Positions 1 to 11,735 of a DNA stretch of 64,000 bases are shown piece by piece. The notes beneath the pieces are model-generated. The model saw only the letters and a program-made list of their open reading frames with translations. It was not told the origin of the DNA and made no database searches. Source of the DNA: Salisapilia sapeloensis (taxonomy: Eukaryota; Oomycota; Peronosporomycetes; Peronosporales; Salisapiliaceae). Numbering within the stretch: the first letter of the stretch is position 1; every line of letters begins with the position of its first letter. The position numbers and the translations under genes were made by a program. The stretch is from positions 35,489-99,488 of the forward strand of contig JAADVB010000042.1 in NCBI GenBank assembly GCA_023334545.1, given 5' to 3'.

Positions 1-1339
1 AAAGCATGGCGCTGCTAGTGCACTGGCATCTACGAGTATCTTGGAGAACGTGTGGCAGACACTCTATCATGGCATCATCCTGTCTGCCTCAGAAGAGAGT
101 GAAGAAGATGCCAAGAGACGGTGTCTGGCACTCCAAGCAGCAACGAATCTCCTGCTGTATGCTGCGCCAGACGACGATGAGAGAGGAAAAGAGCTTGTGC
201 GTGTCCTCTTTGACGCTTTACAGTCGGAGAGAAAATGGTATAAGAAGAAGCAGTGGAGGACAGAGGTACGTGCGGCGGCAGGAAGTAGTGCTTTAAAGGT
301 AGCTCGTAACTCTCACTTGGAGCGACATGTGTCTGTCGAGCTATGGCACTTGCTTGCGTCCTTGGTCCAGGATGATAGTGTCATCGTGCGACGGCAGATG
401 GCCAAGACACTGAAAGGCAGTGTCTTGCGTCCGAGTCTTTCCCACAAGTACGTTTCGTTACTGGTTTTATCTGCTTGTGAGAAGGAAGAGGACATCCAGC
501 GAACGTTTATCGAAGCGTTGGAGCTAGCAGTCGACAAGCTGCGGCATTTGAACAAAGAGTACGTTGCCAGTGGTCGCTCTGCTGGTCTCACATCTGCCCT
601 CACGCCAGAGTTTGCTCTCCCATACGTCCTTCACTTGTTATCCCACTCGTCTTCTTTCCCAACATCTATCCTCCAGTCGTATGACGCCTACGAAGAGGAG
701 ATGCTACAAGAAGATGAGTGGAAGAGTGTTCTCGTCTACCTTCGTTTCTACTTTCAACACATTCGATGCAACGGAGAGAACGTTCCTCTTCTCCTTCAGA
801 TCCTTCAGAAGCTGAAAAAGTATCGAGACGCAGTTGATGACGATCGGAAGAGACTCTTGCTCTTGATCGGATCCGCGGAGACGATGCTCCGAAAGAGCGT
901 CAAGCCAACACAAGCCTTGACGCCGTTCCCTGGGAAAGTCTACTTGCCCTCGAGCCTCTTCACGCTCGTGGACGAGTCTCCGGAGAAACCCAAGGCGAAG
1001 CAGGTGACGCCGAGCAAACCGACGACGCAGCAGACGCTCATGAAGTCTTCCTTGTCTCCGATCCAGAGGACTGAGCCTGGTGGAAGCAATGACTTTATGC
1101 TCAAGCCAACGCCTCCAGTGTTCAAGAAGAAGACAAACTCCGTCACGAAGTCGAGTGCTTCAAGTACCTCTTCGAAACGCAAGCGAGAGAGCAAGGCCAA
1201 GCCGAGTAAGAAGCAAAAGAAGGACGAACCGGTGGTACGTACTTTTGTTAGGATACGAAGATAGTATTGGATTCTTATATGGATGTAGGCTGAACGTCGG
1301 TTGACGAGTCGACAGCGAAAGCTTCTGGAGAAAGATTAA
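1..1339 (+). CDS. PDS5: PDS5-like sister chromatid cohesion protein, C-terminal part (5' partial)
   Basis: The reading frame is open from the left window edge, so only the C-terminal part is present. It is an alpha-helical, HEAT-like protein carrying a stretch starting LPYVLHLLSHSSSFP (bases about 620-665) that resembles the conserved LPY..HLLAHDP segment of PDS5, followed by a long Lys/Ser/Thr-rich basic tail, also typical of PDS5. PDS5 binds the cohesin ring in the nucleus and controls its loading and release. A 54-nt intron (1235-1288, GTACGT...TAG, phase 0) near the end joins to a last exon 1289-1339 that stops in TAA at 1337-1339; without it the frame ends at 1264. The assignment rests on one motif plus architecture; another HEAT-repeat chromatin protein is possible. 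Confidence 0.7.
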
Positions 1340-1397
1340 GTAGTCGTGTATTCACGTCATTCAAAACTATTTTTCACTTTGTTTGTACGGCTTCATG

Positions 1398-2105
1398 TTA
1401 GTCGGAAAGAAGGAATTGAACAGATAGGCGAGGGTCACTTGTCTTGGACTCCTCCGCTTGCGTCTCAAGACCAAGTTGGGCGTCGTCCACGATTCGAGAG
1501 ACCGTCGTGAGTGATCCGAGTGCTTCTTGCATTGCAGATATCATGCCTGTTTCCATAAAGATGCTGGACACTAATCCATTCTTTTGCACAACGAACGTAC
1601 AGTTGCCTTCGACCGTCCTCTGCTCCTCGTTCCCTTGCTCCAGATCGAGAGACACGTACGCTACGGTATCTACGATCACGATTAATAGGTCCTCCAAGAC
1701 GTACGTCTTGTATGTCTTTGGCTCCAATTGGAACGATCGGAAGGCGTTGACTTCATCGAGCCAAGTACCGAAGGCTCCATCCATATCGTTAAATCCGTCA
1801 GGAGTCATGATCGAATGCAAGAAGTTCTCTTGTTCAGTACGATGTGCATCGGAATAACCATGCTGGAAGACACGAAAATACTCGGCGACAGTTTGCAAAG
1901 CATTGTCACGCCAGACTCGCTCGTAGTGTGTCTGGAGCTCTGAGACGGTGGATTGCAAGGACTCGACTTCGGCTTCAAGCGTCATCAACTTTTGTTTGCG
2001 TTTCTCTCGATGTCGACGCTGATGTTCCCGGTCTTGCAGCCGCTTCCGAGAAATTCGCTCCTTATCTTGCATCGCTCGAAGAGATTCTTCTCCGTTTGGA
2101 TCCAT
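1398..2105 (-). CDS. bZIP transcription factor with altered basic region
   Basis: A 235-residue intronless protein. The frame extends upstream to a TTG at 2165, but the first ATG is at 2105 (MDPNGEE...), so that start is used. Residues about 15-60 form a basic region (RKRLQDREHQRRHREKRK) running into a leucine-zipper heptad series (LEAEVESLQSTVSEL). Aligned on the conserved LE and the invariant Arg, the position normally held by Asn (N-x7-R) is Asp. Known oomycete bZIPs often replace this Asn, usually with Cys or Val. The C-terminal 150 residues form a globular region of alternating strands and helices that I cannot assign. It should act in the nucleus as a dimer. Its stop lies 58 bp from that of the PDS5-like gene, tail to tail. 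Confidence 0.75.
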   Translation of the reverse strand: MDPNGEESLRAMQDKERISRKRLQDREHQRRHREKRKQKLMTLEAEVESLQSTVSELQTHYERVWRDNALQTVAEYFRVFQHGYSDAHRTEQENFLHSIMTPDGFNDMDGAFGTWLDEVNAFRSFQLEPKTYKTYVLEDLLIVIVDTVAYVSLDLEQGNEEQRTVEGNCTFVVQKNGLVSSIFMETGMISAMQEALGSLTTVSRIVDDAQLGLETQAEESKTSDPRLSVQFLLSD

Positions 2106-3304
2106 TTCGAAGATGACAAAGGTGAAATCACACTGTGCGTTTGCTCGTCTGGTTATTCCAAGCAATCAGAAGTATGAATGGTGTGTTATGGCAAGCGTTG
2201 CCAGACGAGCCTGGTCGTGGCGCGAGTGATGCGCTTCGACGGAGACAGTACCAGCTTCCTTTAAATTGAGATATAGAATCGTTGCAAAGAAGAGCTTGGG
2301 ATTGTCCCTGACGAAGTGAGCCATATCTTGCGATATGGCTCATGTCTACTCCTTAAACTGTCTTAACGTTTCTAGAGACTACATTGCAAATCTCGGACCC
2401 CATCTAGATGTGCAGACCGGATAGATACTAGAAACCGTGTAGATGCACATAGCAGTTGACAGGATGCAATGCCGTATTATTCGTTCGATCGTTGTACTCT
2501 CTCGCAATCCGCGCCTGAAAAGAATGCTTTTGCTGCGTGTCTATAGAGTAAATCGGCCGCTACGCAATCGTAGGAGGACGTTGTTCATAAGAATTATTGG
2601 TTGATACGAAACAATCTAGATACGAGGAGGTCGGATGGACGCACGATATACCATATGCAAGTAGGACCGTCGGTAGAGAAATGGACCGTCACTTTGGTTG
2701 GTCACGGCGTTTAACGATGGGCTCGATTGCATAAAGACGCTACATGACCGTCGAGGTCTACACACCGCATCGATATGTCCGGTCGAATGTCTCGATACTA
2801 AGTCTTTGAAATTCCCCATGGATATACTTAATTAATTTGTTTACGCTTTAAATTACTGCTGCTGTGTATTCGTATCTGCATCTAGAATACGTATTAAATC
2901 TCGCTGGTAGATTGCACCTAGAGCAGTGTTGTAGAGTACGTCAAGCGCTACAGAAGGCAGCGACGAGAAGATGGGTATATTAACCCACGAGATTCTGCAC
3001 GAAGTCAAGTACGAACGTTGGTAAAGAAATGAGATGTCAAATTTCGGACACTTCGTTTAACGAGGTGATTTCTACGCAGCAAACTCTACCGTTTAACGAA
3101 ACATTTTCTGTACGACAGAGACGATTGGTGCCTGCCGCTTCCCATGTGCCATGTCGATGTAACTCGTCGGACCGATGCATGCCAAGTCACATAATCCTGC
3201 AAGTCTTGATGGATATGTAACATCGATACAAAGTATCCATGAATACCACTGCCTGCTTGAAACGATCGACTTTCTGCTTTGTCTATTTCTATCCTCCTGC
3301 AAAT
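2106..3304. other. Intergenic region between divergent bZIP and DRC2 genes
   Basis: About 1.2 kb separating two divergently transcribed genes. Only short frames without family resemblance occur on either strand. It should hold both promoters. A small imperfect inverted repeat (CATATCTTGCGATATG, around 2322-2337) lies upstream of the bZIP gene. No RNA gene seen. Confidence 0.6.
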
Positions 3305-5015
3305 ATGCCACGATCTCCTCGTCGGCGCGTGGCGTCTGGAGCAGTGCTCCATCTTGCTATCAAACTTGTGGGTGGAGCTCAGCTCGGGAAGGCTGTGAAA
3401 GGCAAAAGTAAGGATAAAGGTAAAGGCAAAAATGGTGGACATGAAGCCACGGAAGAAGAGAGGAAGTTGCAAGAGTCGATTCGACGACTTGAAATGAATG
3501 ACTATTTGAAAAAGCTGACGTTGACCAAAAAGGCTATGCTTCAAGATTTCCTGGCAAAGGAAGCTCAAGTATCTCGGACGAACCAATTGAAGATCCAGAA
3601 CCACTGGCGGAAAATTTTGAGGCTAGTCAAAGTCGAAGCTCTTCGCAAAGAAGTAGAAGTTCGAGCTCAGAACCATGAGCGCGACGTCGATCGTCGCGAT
3701 GCCATCATTCAAATGTTCGATCGGGACCTGGATGAAGCGGAAGAGCAGCTTCAAACAGCGTTGCGCAGCCACCTTCTTAACATCGATGATTTGATCGACA
3801 TCCAGGATGACCGTCTGCTTTCGCTTGAGAAAGAGTTCGAGACAGATCTCAGACGCCTTGAGCGCGAGTTCGATGCGGAAAGAGAGCGAGTGATGGCTCA
3901 ACACAGTCTCGAACAAGGCGAGCTACAACGTATCATGAGCGCGGTGCAGCAGCAGGACAAAGACCGAGAGAATGAAGCTCGGCAAGAACACGAGCAACTG
4001 CGTGAAGAGATTCGAAACAAGAACTTGGAGGATATTAATGTCCTTCGTATCACGCTCGATGGCAGCATTGAAGAGCTAGAACAGCACTTTGAAGCAGCGC
4101 ATCTAAACTACCTCCAAAACACCGACCAACGTACGCAAGACTTCAAGTATTTGACAGCAAAAGATCTGGATCTATCTCGTGACATTGAGCTGAAACTTCG
4201 AAAGATTGACCGATTGCAGTCGAGTCTGGTCCATTGGCGGTCCAAGATAGCTCAAAACACAAAAGAGAATGCGGAGCGCAATCGGCAGCTGGAAGAGGAG
4301 AAAGCAGCGTTGTCAGTCCATTATCAGAAGCTAAAGTCCCGTATGAACAAAATGCGTGATGTCCAGCGACGACGGCTGACGGACTTGTCCAGTAACGCTC
4401 GTGAAGCTAAAATAGGACTAGATGAACGGCTGGAGTTGATGGAACGTATCTTGCATCTTGGTGAGCTCGTGAGAAAGCTTGAAACCGAAAGAGAGAGGGT
4501 CCTGCCGTACTATGTCTCGACACTTGAAGATGAGACTGCAGCAAATGAACTGACTGAGGCCGTCCGTCGTAATCTTCCAAAGGGTACTCTCTCTTGACAA
4601 CTTTTCGTTCCATCAACTGATTTTTAATTTAATAATATGCATAGAGTGGAATGATGAAAATGCAGGCACGGATGAATCGCTGGTCGGGTATCAGCCAAAG
4701 GCTGAGTTGAATGGAATTGAAGTATCCGAATGGGAAAGTCTTGACTTGTTCTGGAAACGATTTAACAAGGTTCAACTGGATAATTTGGCCATTTCGCGGG
4801 AGAAAGAGAGACTGGAGGCGGAGAATAGAGAGCTACAGACGATCTTACAACGGTACCTCGATGGCGTCACTGTGAACGATAGTGTCATCGATCATGCCAA
4901 CCCGCTCTTTGTGGTCAATGGTAGACTACGAGTGCATAACCCGGATGCAGACAGCACAAAGACGGTGGTGGAAGGGAATCACATGGTCCAAACGAATCGT
5001 ATCTCCAGAGGGTAG
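3305..5015 (+). CDS. DRC2: Dynein regulatory complex subunit 2 (CCDC65 family)
   Basis: Two exons (3305-4583 and 4645-5015; 61-nt intron, phase 1) encode 549 residues, the usual size for DRC2. After a Lys/Gly-rich start the protein is almost all coiled coil. Segments such as DLDEAEEQLQTALRSHL, EFDAERERVM and, in exon 2, the LAI.KE.ERL..EN and YLDG..VND segments match the conserved blocks of CCDC65/DRC2. In other eukaryotes DRC2 forms the base of the nexin-dynein regulatory complex with DRC1 and is needed for regular flagellar beating, so this organism very likely makes motile flagellate zoospores. The first in-frame ATG at 3239 would add 22 residues unlike the family, so ATG 3305 (MPRSPRRR) is preferred. 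Confidence 0.88.
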
Positions 5016-5743
5016 GACGGTGTCCAATGTGAAGCATATCTTCTTGGTCTCATCTCGACTTTTTCGACTATTTTGTGCCGAAGGAATACTCAACACTCTC
5101 ATAGAGTATGTCGCAGTTGGTCACCTCATGCTGATATGGTTTCATTCTAATTTCTCCGAACACTGTTTCTCTTCTTGCGTGGCAGACTAAGCATCTATTT
5201 GGTGTCAAGATCGTGGTCCTATATCTTCAGAAAACTTCCTAGTAGTAAAAGTTCGTCATACTCGCAACAGTATCCACTTTCGTAATACGCATGTGGCATT
5301 ATGTCAATAGACATGGTACCCTCACTTTGCTTTTGCCGTGTTCATGCCTTGGAAAATGTCAGCTCAACGACGTGTTCAAATAGCTTTCCTAATGTACACA
5401 CAACTTTTTCAAAATCAACGTTACCACCACGCTGTCGTGGAATATCTTTGTCGCCCGCAGTCTTTTGTAAAGTTGCATAGACGTCCATGACTGTCTTCTA
5501 CTGGACTCATGAGCATTTATGCAGTCATTGATCGCCCATCGCATTGATCATTCTTATCATCGCTCGTGCTCGTCATCGACGCTACGAACGAAAGATCGTC
5601 TATCGCACATACGTAATCTCTCTTCTACAAGTCTACCACATCGCCACGATCTATCACATTACATCGAATTACAAATAGATCCAACCTGTCAGCTTCTTCA
5701 ATCTCCAAAAAATTGTATTTATTTTTATTCAAAAGCATGGGGA
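5016..5743. other. Intergenic spacer between convergent DRC2 and ABCC genes
   Basis: About 730 bp where two genes converge. AT-rich with T-runs, compatible with two 3' untranslated regions. No frame with recognisable similarity and no RNA gene seen. Confidence 0.6.
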
Positions 5744-8700
5744 TTATTCTTGGACAATAGCAGCTAGTTCTCCAGCATCATCCTGCAAAAGCTCCGACGG
5801 CTCTCCGACTTCCACAAGCTGGCCGTTTCGTAGAACAACCACCTTGTCATAGTCTAGAATCGTCTCAATGCGATGGGCAATAGTCAAAACCGTTCGTCCA
5901 GCATACTCCTCCCGAATGACCTTTTGAATCATGTCGTCTACACCATATTATCAGTACCTCCACCAATAAAATAGAAGATGTACATGCTACCTGTGGATTG
6001 ATCCATGGAAGACGTAGCTTCGTCTAGACAGAGGATCTTACTACTCTTCACTAATGCTCTCGCGAGGCACAAAAGCTGCTTTTGTCCAGCACTGAAATTC
6101 GCTCCTCCTTCCACAACCTGAGCTTCTAGCTTCCCTGGCAGTCGACTCACGACTTCATCTAGCTTGGCCTGTCGTAGCACATGCCATAGCCGAGCGTCAC
6201 TCGCTTGATTCGTCGGGTCCAGGTTCATCCGCACAGTAGAAGCAAACAAGACCGGATGCTGCGGGATGATGGCGAGTTGCGAACGGAGATCGGACAGCTC
6301 CAGTTGGCCAATGTCAGTTCCATCAATGAAGATCTGTCCTTGACTGCATCCGACGAGCCGGAAGAGCGTAAGCAGCAGCGAACTCTTCCCAGCTCCTGTT
6401 CGTCCACAGATACCGACACGTTCTCCAGCTTCAATGGTAAAGCTCACACCTTTCAAGACACTTGGTAAGGAAGCGTCGTACTGAACATGCACATTTCTAA
6501 ACTCAATCTGTCCTTGCTGGAGCCATCCAAGAGGAGATGTGATGGGATTCTTAGGAGTCAAGTAGCTTGGGAAGAAGATGGGCTCCGTCGGAACGATCGA
6601 CTCTTTCGTAAACGCGTCGATGCGTTCGACACTTGTCATCATGTTCTCCATATCGATATGATTACGAATGAGCCAATTGAGCATGCCAGTGATACGTTGC
6701 GAGTAGCTTAGCAAGAGACCAGCAAGAGAGCTCGAGACGACTGTGCGATGGCTAGTGAGGAAAGCAGCAACGACAAAGGTGATGGCAGCGCCCAAGAGCT
6801 CTAGTCGGACTCCCAGCCATCGATTAATGACGTTGAGAAGGAAAAAGGCACGCGTGTTCTCGTCAATGTTCTCGCGCTGCTGCTTCTCCGCTTTCTCCGT
6901 CGCGTGGAACGCTCGGAGAGTTGAGATGCCAGGGAGGCATTCCTTTAAGTGACCATAGATGGGAGATCGAGTGATGTTATCTAGACGCTGGAGCTCACGA
7001 CAGGATTTACGGTAGAAATGCTGGAGAGTGAGGTAGATGGCAAATATAGGAATAAGGCAGGCGCCGACGATCGGAAGAGCGGACACTTGGAGAAGGAGCA
7101 TGGCGACGAGAGACAGCAGGACGATAGCAAAGGACTGCATCGCGTCGTTGAGTTTCTGATCGATGATTGTAATGTCGTTCCCGAATCGGTTCAAGACACG
7201 TCCGACAGGGGTCATATCAAAGAAGCGCATGGTGCCTCGGATCACATGGCGCAAGAGGTCAGCATGCATCGTGTTAGATGCACTGATACCAGCGTAGCGC
7301 CAGCAAACATTGCCACCAACGCCTAGGAGGATGGTGATAGCGCCCAAATAGGCATATACACTGATGTAGAAAGCAACACTCTTGCGCTTCCCAGCTTCTT
7401 CCTTGGAAGATTCCGTCCAGCTCGTGAGCCACAGGTCACTCGCGACTTGAGAGACTTGTTGGACAACCAAGACAGCGACAGTCGAGACTGCCATAAAAGT
7501 TCCACAAGCACTCGCGTAGGCTACATACAAGTGCCAATCCACTTCTCCCTCCACTCGATCCTCTTTTGCAGTCTGTTCTACTTCTAACACCTTGTCATCG
7601 TCTTCTTTCGACGTGGATGACACGAGGCTCTGTTTCGAAGATAGTGAAGACGTGAGCATGTGGGAAAAGATGTTATCGTCTGCTTTGGACAACTGATCGT
7701 ACGTGCCCATGTGAACAACTTGCATCTGACCCAACACGATGATCCAGTCGGCTTTCGACGCTATTTCCATGTCGTTCGTACTAATCACCCGGGTGTGACC
7801 TCGTAGTGACCCTGAGTTTTCATCCAGTACATCTCGGAAGAGTGAAGTCGTGACCTCTCGATCTAACGCAGACATACTGTCGTCCAGTACGTACATGGAC
7901 CTATGCGCAGCATACACTGCTCGTGCAATCGCCACACGTTGTTTCTGTCCACCACTTAGCGTGACGCCATTCTCCCCTACGAGTGTTCCTAATCCATACT
8001 CTAACGATGCAATGTCTTCTTCCAACTGACAGCTCTTCACAACTCTTGCCAAACGGTCCGTGTCCAGTATCGAATTGAAGACGATATTATCCTGGATCGA
8101 GCCTCGAATCAAGTACGGCTCTTGTGCTACGTACGCAATGTTCGAGGTAGGCAAGTCGGTGATACCAGAGGTAGGAGATAGCTCTCCAATGATAGCAGAT
8201 ACGAGCGTCGATTTCCCACTTCCAACAGGACCGACGATGGCAGTCAGCTGACCCTTCGGTATTTCGATGGACACGTTCTCGAGCTTTGGGACGGTGGTAT
8301 CGTCACTGGACACATGATCTGTCCAGGAAAACGTAGCGTCTTGAATCGAGTATGAGCTTTTAGACGAATTGTGTGGAAGAGCAGGCTGGTGTTCAGGTAG
8401 AAAAAGAAAGGATTCAAGGCGCTTAACGGAAATGTCGGCTTGGAAGATCCAGTTAAAGACACGTGGAAGCATCGACAAGGGCATACGAAAGATACTGAAC
8501 AAGGAGATACTGGTAAAGGCCTGTGCTGCCGTCAACGGTTCCGACGAGATGCTCGCGTACGTTCCGAACGCTGCGAGTGACACTAGAATCGGTCCAGCTT
8601 GTAACGACATTTCGGACAAGGCTTCCCACACGATCATGCGTTTGAGCCATTTGAGTTCGTCAAGACGAATCTCACCTACTTTGGATAGCAACGGCAGCTC

Positions 8701-9873
8701 CCATGCGTAGCACTTGATCATACGAATGTTCGTCAGAATCTCATGTAGCCACTGCAGCCGCTTGTCTGTGCATTCGATAAGCAATTTCGAAAGTTTAGCG
8801 GCATGGGCAGAGCAGGCAGCTGCGAATGGGAGAAGGAGGACCATGACGGCTACTCCGACAAAGGCCGAGATGCCGAGATAATGGTACAAGAGGCAGAGAC
8901 CGATAATGACTTGCAGTGGGGCAGCCCAGACGTAATGGACTAAAGATGCAGGTTACTATATGAGCGGATGGAAATGCGTAGTTATCATACTGAAGTAGAA
9001 GAGGTCAAGGAGCCGCTTGGCGTCGGTGGTCGCGAGGTTGATGATAGCACCCGAACCGACGTCATTCTTGGTCGTCGTGGATAGTCGAAGGCTTTTGGTG
9101 AAGACGAGCTGGACGATAGCAGACCGAACTCGAATAGCTTCCCGGATCACGATGTGATGATGCTATATGTTCGTAGGTAAGAACGGGATCACAAGAAGAT
9201 GGCTGTAGAAGTGGAAACCTGATGCAAGAGAAGTGTGCGAACGGCGGAGGAGAAGAAGAAGATGAGACTGAGGATGTATCCGTAGTAATTGGTGGCGCCA
9301 TCCGAGGTCCTGTCAGCAGGCTGTTCGATATATCGGACAAGCTCTATTGCAAATCAGCCATAACGCGAGAAGGTTCAATGTCGAACTTTAGAAGACAACG
9401 TACCGTTAATAAGGATGGGACCAATAAAGCCAGTCAAGTCTCCGAGCAATTTGCACACGCCAGCAATGTACATATTCGCACCAAAGGCCTAGCAAGGGTT
9501 AGATGAGTCCATTGCAAACTGTAGCAAAGTCTAGCTTACGTGGTGTAGAGCACGCCAGAGCGAGTGGCGGTCGGAAGAGGCATTGTTTAGTCGCGATAGG
9601 AGAGTGGCGTAATTGTCACTCGTGCTATCTTTCGCCTGCACTGGGTACAGATGGGCTAATTCAAGCGGGATCTGGACGCCCTGTTGCAAGATGTCTTCGA
9701 CCCAACTGTATTGCATGAGCTATCGGAGACCTCGTTTGAGCAAAGAGCATGGCATACCTGAAGATGAGTCGGGAGAAGCAATGCACGCGTTGCTCCGGGT
9801 GGGGGATTTCGACGCCATCGCGTGGTGCGAGGAGACGTGTCGACTCGACACTGGCGTCAGTACTTGACTGCAT
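5744..9873 (-). CDS. ABC transporter subfamily C (MRP-type), full-length
   Basis: Seven exons on the minus strand: 9873-9758, 9705-9540, 9488-9404, 9343-9219, 9162-8991, 8939-5991, 5937-5744. The six introns are 51-60 nt with GT-AG ends, and joining them gives one 1,268-residue frame. Order is TMD1-NBD1-TMD2-NBD2. NBD1 has Walker A GPVGSGKS (about 458-465), signature LSGGQ (about 549) and Walker B ending DD, the degenerate form usual for ABCC NBD1. NBD2 has Walker A GRTGAGKS, signature FSAGQ and Walker B CLDEATS, then the family's TVLTIAHR switch segment. There is no N-terminal TMD0, so it is a short MRP. Such proteins export glutathione or other conjugates across the plasma or vacuolar membrane. 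ATG 9873 is followed within 40 residues by the family's SRL.FSW motif, rebuilt only after splicing; an in-frame ATG at 10008 is possible. Confidence 0.92.
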
Positions 9874-10762
9874 GTAATTCGTACCTTTGGTGGTGCGACG
9901 ATAGGAAGATAATGCCAGGGAGCCCCCGCGCCTCGTGCCCCGTTGTATCGTTCTGTTGACAATTAGAGCGTTGGCGGCATCGGATTGGTCGAGACGATGG
10001 AAACGCAAAGACTTTTCGTGTACACTAGTAAGTTGGATTTGTTGGTCGTAAAACGGAGATGCGCCGAGTGTGAGTACACGACGTTTCAGGAGTATAAAAA
10101 AATGGCGAAGAGGTGTGTTTCACTTCGTTTCAATTTTTCCAGCATAATCGTTGAAGGCTAAGTGCACACCCCCCTCTTGTGACAGATAGCCTTCGTCCTC
10201 GACCGTTTTTATACGATGCAAATGTCACGGCACGCCAGCAAAGCTTCGATATAGAATACTTTGGCCGGCGCAACTTCTATCCGAGCAGACCCCGTACCTA
10301 GCTACCATTGCCAATGAGTGCACGCCGCTTCCACTCTATCGAGGTATGATTTCCGTTCGCGACATGCTGAATACGTGCAGCGGGTAGGGACAATTGGCTG
10401 GTCAATATTCCGCCTCGCTTCACCTACTCTCGCCCGAGTGCGATTATGGGCGCTGACGCCACCTCCAACTAGAAATCCGCGAGTACGATCGAAGCTCGAG
10501 CGACAAGGTGTGCTTCTCAGAAAACTTACCCAAAGTGAACTTCAATACAAATTTCAGGTCAAAAATCCTGCTGGGCCGCTGACGTGCTTGTCGTGCTACA
10601 AGGAAGAAACGCCATTTTCGGTTTTACCAGCTAGCACACAGTTGAAGGAAGCAGTAAAACAGACGCGCAGTCGAACACGGGCGCGAATACCACTAAATCA
10701 TCATCAGTCTCTCCGCCATCTTCAGTTGCCTCTCTTTTGGCCGAGGCCGGCCCAACAACAAG
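9874..10762. other. Intergenic region with possible 5' exon of the next gene
   Basis: About 890 bp between divergent genes. A TATA-like A/T run lies near 10091-10101. An ATG at 10314 opens ten codons (MSARRFHSIE) followed directly by a good donor (GTATGA at 10344), so the Kre9-domain gene may have an untranslated or coding leader exon here. I could not find a single continuation that keeps frame with the ATG at 10763. Confidence 0.4.
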
Positions 10763-11500
10763 ATGTTCACTTCCACGGACCGCATACCGGCACACAAGAA
10801 AGAGGACCGCGTACCGCCGGTCCTTCCGCCTCGATTCGGTGAACATGTAGACGATCCAGCCACCACGAAAGGCGATGCGAGAAACTTTCGCAGCTCTCTA
10901 CCAGCTACGCCGGAAGAACTAGAGGAGATGGGCACGAATATGAGCTACCCGTCGGCCGATCGCAGACGCAGCACCTTTGACTCGTACATTCGACGCCGTA
11001 GTCAGGACTTCTCCGGTGACTTATCACCCAATGACGAAGAACGCGGGAGCATGACCGTGCCATCAATACCTGCAGTCGAGATCGCCGGACATGCACGCGA
11101 TCGCAGTGCACTGGATTTTTATCGTATCCATGGCCGGACACTTGGGCACGTTGCACTCCCGAAATGTGATCATGAGGTCGGTGCCCCTATGATTCGTGTA
11201 ATCAACCCAACGGATACGACGACGTGGACGCGAGGTAGTCCGGTCGTGATCGAATGGGAGGTGCTGGACGACACTGTCGAACAGCTTCAGATTGAACTCA
11301 TGGGTGAGCACTCGAGCGGCATAACAGTCGTGGCGAAAAGTGTGGGAAACACTGGATTCTTTGCGTATCAGAAGGTGCCATGGGGCATGGAACCAGGCCA
11401 AAAGTACTTTTTACGATTCTCGGACGCGTCCAAATCGAGCGAGCGATTTATAACGACGAAGTACTTTACCATCGATACACCATACAAGGACCGCGCGTAA
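10763..11500 (+). CDS. Protein with Kre9/Knh1-type Ig-like domain
   Basis: A 245-residue protein. The N-terminal half is polar and probably disordered (Pro/Arg/Ser-rich). The last 110 residues form one beta-sandwich-like domain resembling the Kre9/Knh1 (Ser-Thr-rich GPI-anchored protein) family: the I.V..P....TW..GSPVVIEWEV start, a central NTGFF...VPWGMEPG and the YFLRFSD...FTI end. In fungi such domains occur in cell-wall beta-glucan assembly proteins. Here there is no signal peptide at the chosen ATG, so either the protein is cytosolic or the true start is in an upstream exon. It ends 236 bp before the convergent HAD gene. Confidence 0.6.
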   Translation: MFTSTDRIPAHKKEDRVPPVLPPRFGEHVDDPATTKGDARNFRSSLPATPEELEEMGTNMSYPSADRRRSTFDSYIRRRSQDFSGDLSPNDEERGSMTVPSIPAVEIAGHARDRSALDFYRIHGRTLGHVALPKCDHEVGAPMIRVINPTDTTTWTRGSPVVIEWEVLDDTVEQLQIELMGEHSSGITVVAKSVGNTGFFAYQKVPWGMEPGQKYFLRFSDASKSSERFITTKYFTIDTPYKDRA

Positions 11501-11735
11501 ATGACCAGTCACGACTTATCTATTTAACCCCTGCCGACGCTAGAGGTGTCAGCACACCTCCCTCTCTAGCCTTTACCGTGTTGCTGTAATATATACGTTC
11601 ATTGGATTCTTTCTCTCGCGCTTTTAAGGTGGACCTTGCGTGCTTCAACCGTGTCAAGCCATTCACACGTCTTTGCACGGAATACGAATCTTGCATGCGA
11701 AAATCTTATTCTTATCGGGAATGCATGTGCCTAAT

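Noticed and set aside
10318-10842. 174-codon plus-strand frame overlapping the start of the Kre9-domain gene
   Set aside because: Starts with GTG, Arg/Pro-rich composition without any domain. Part of it might be a leader exon, but no consistent splice could be shown.
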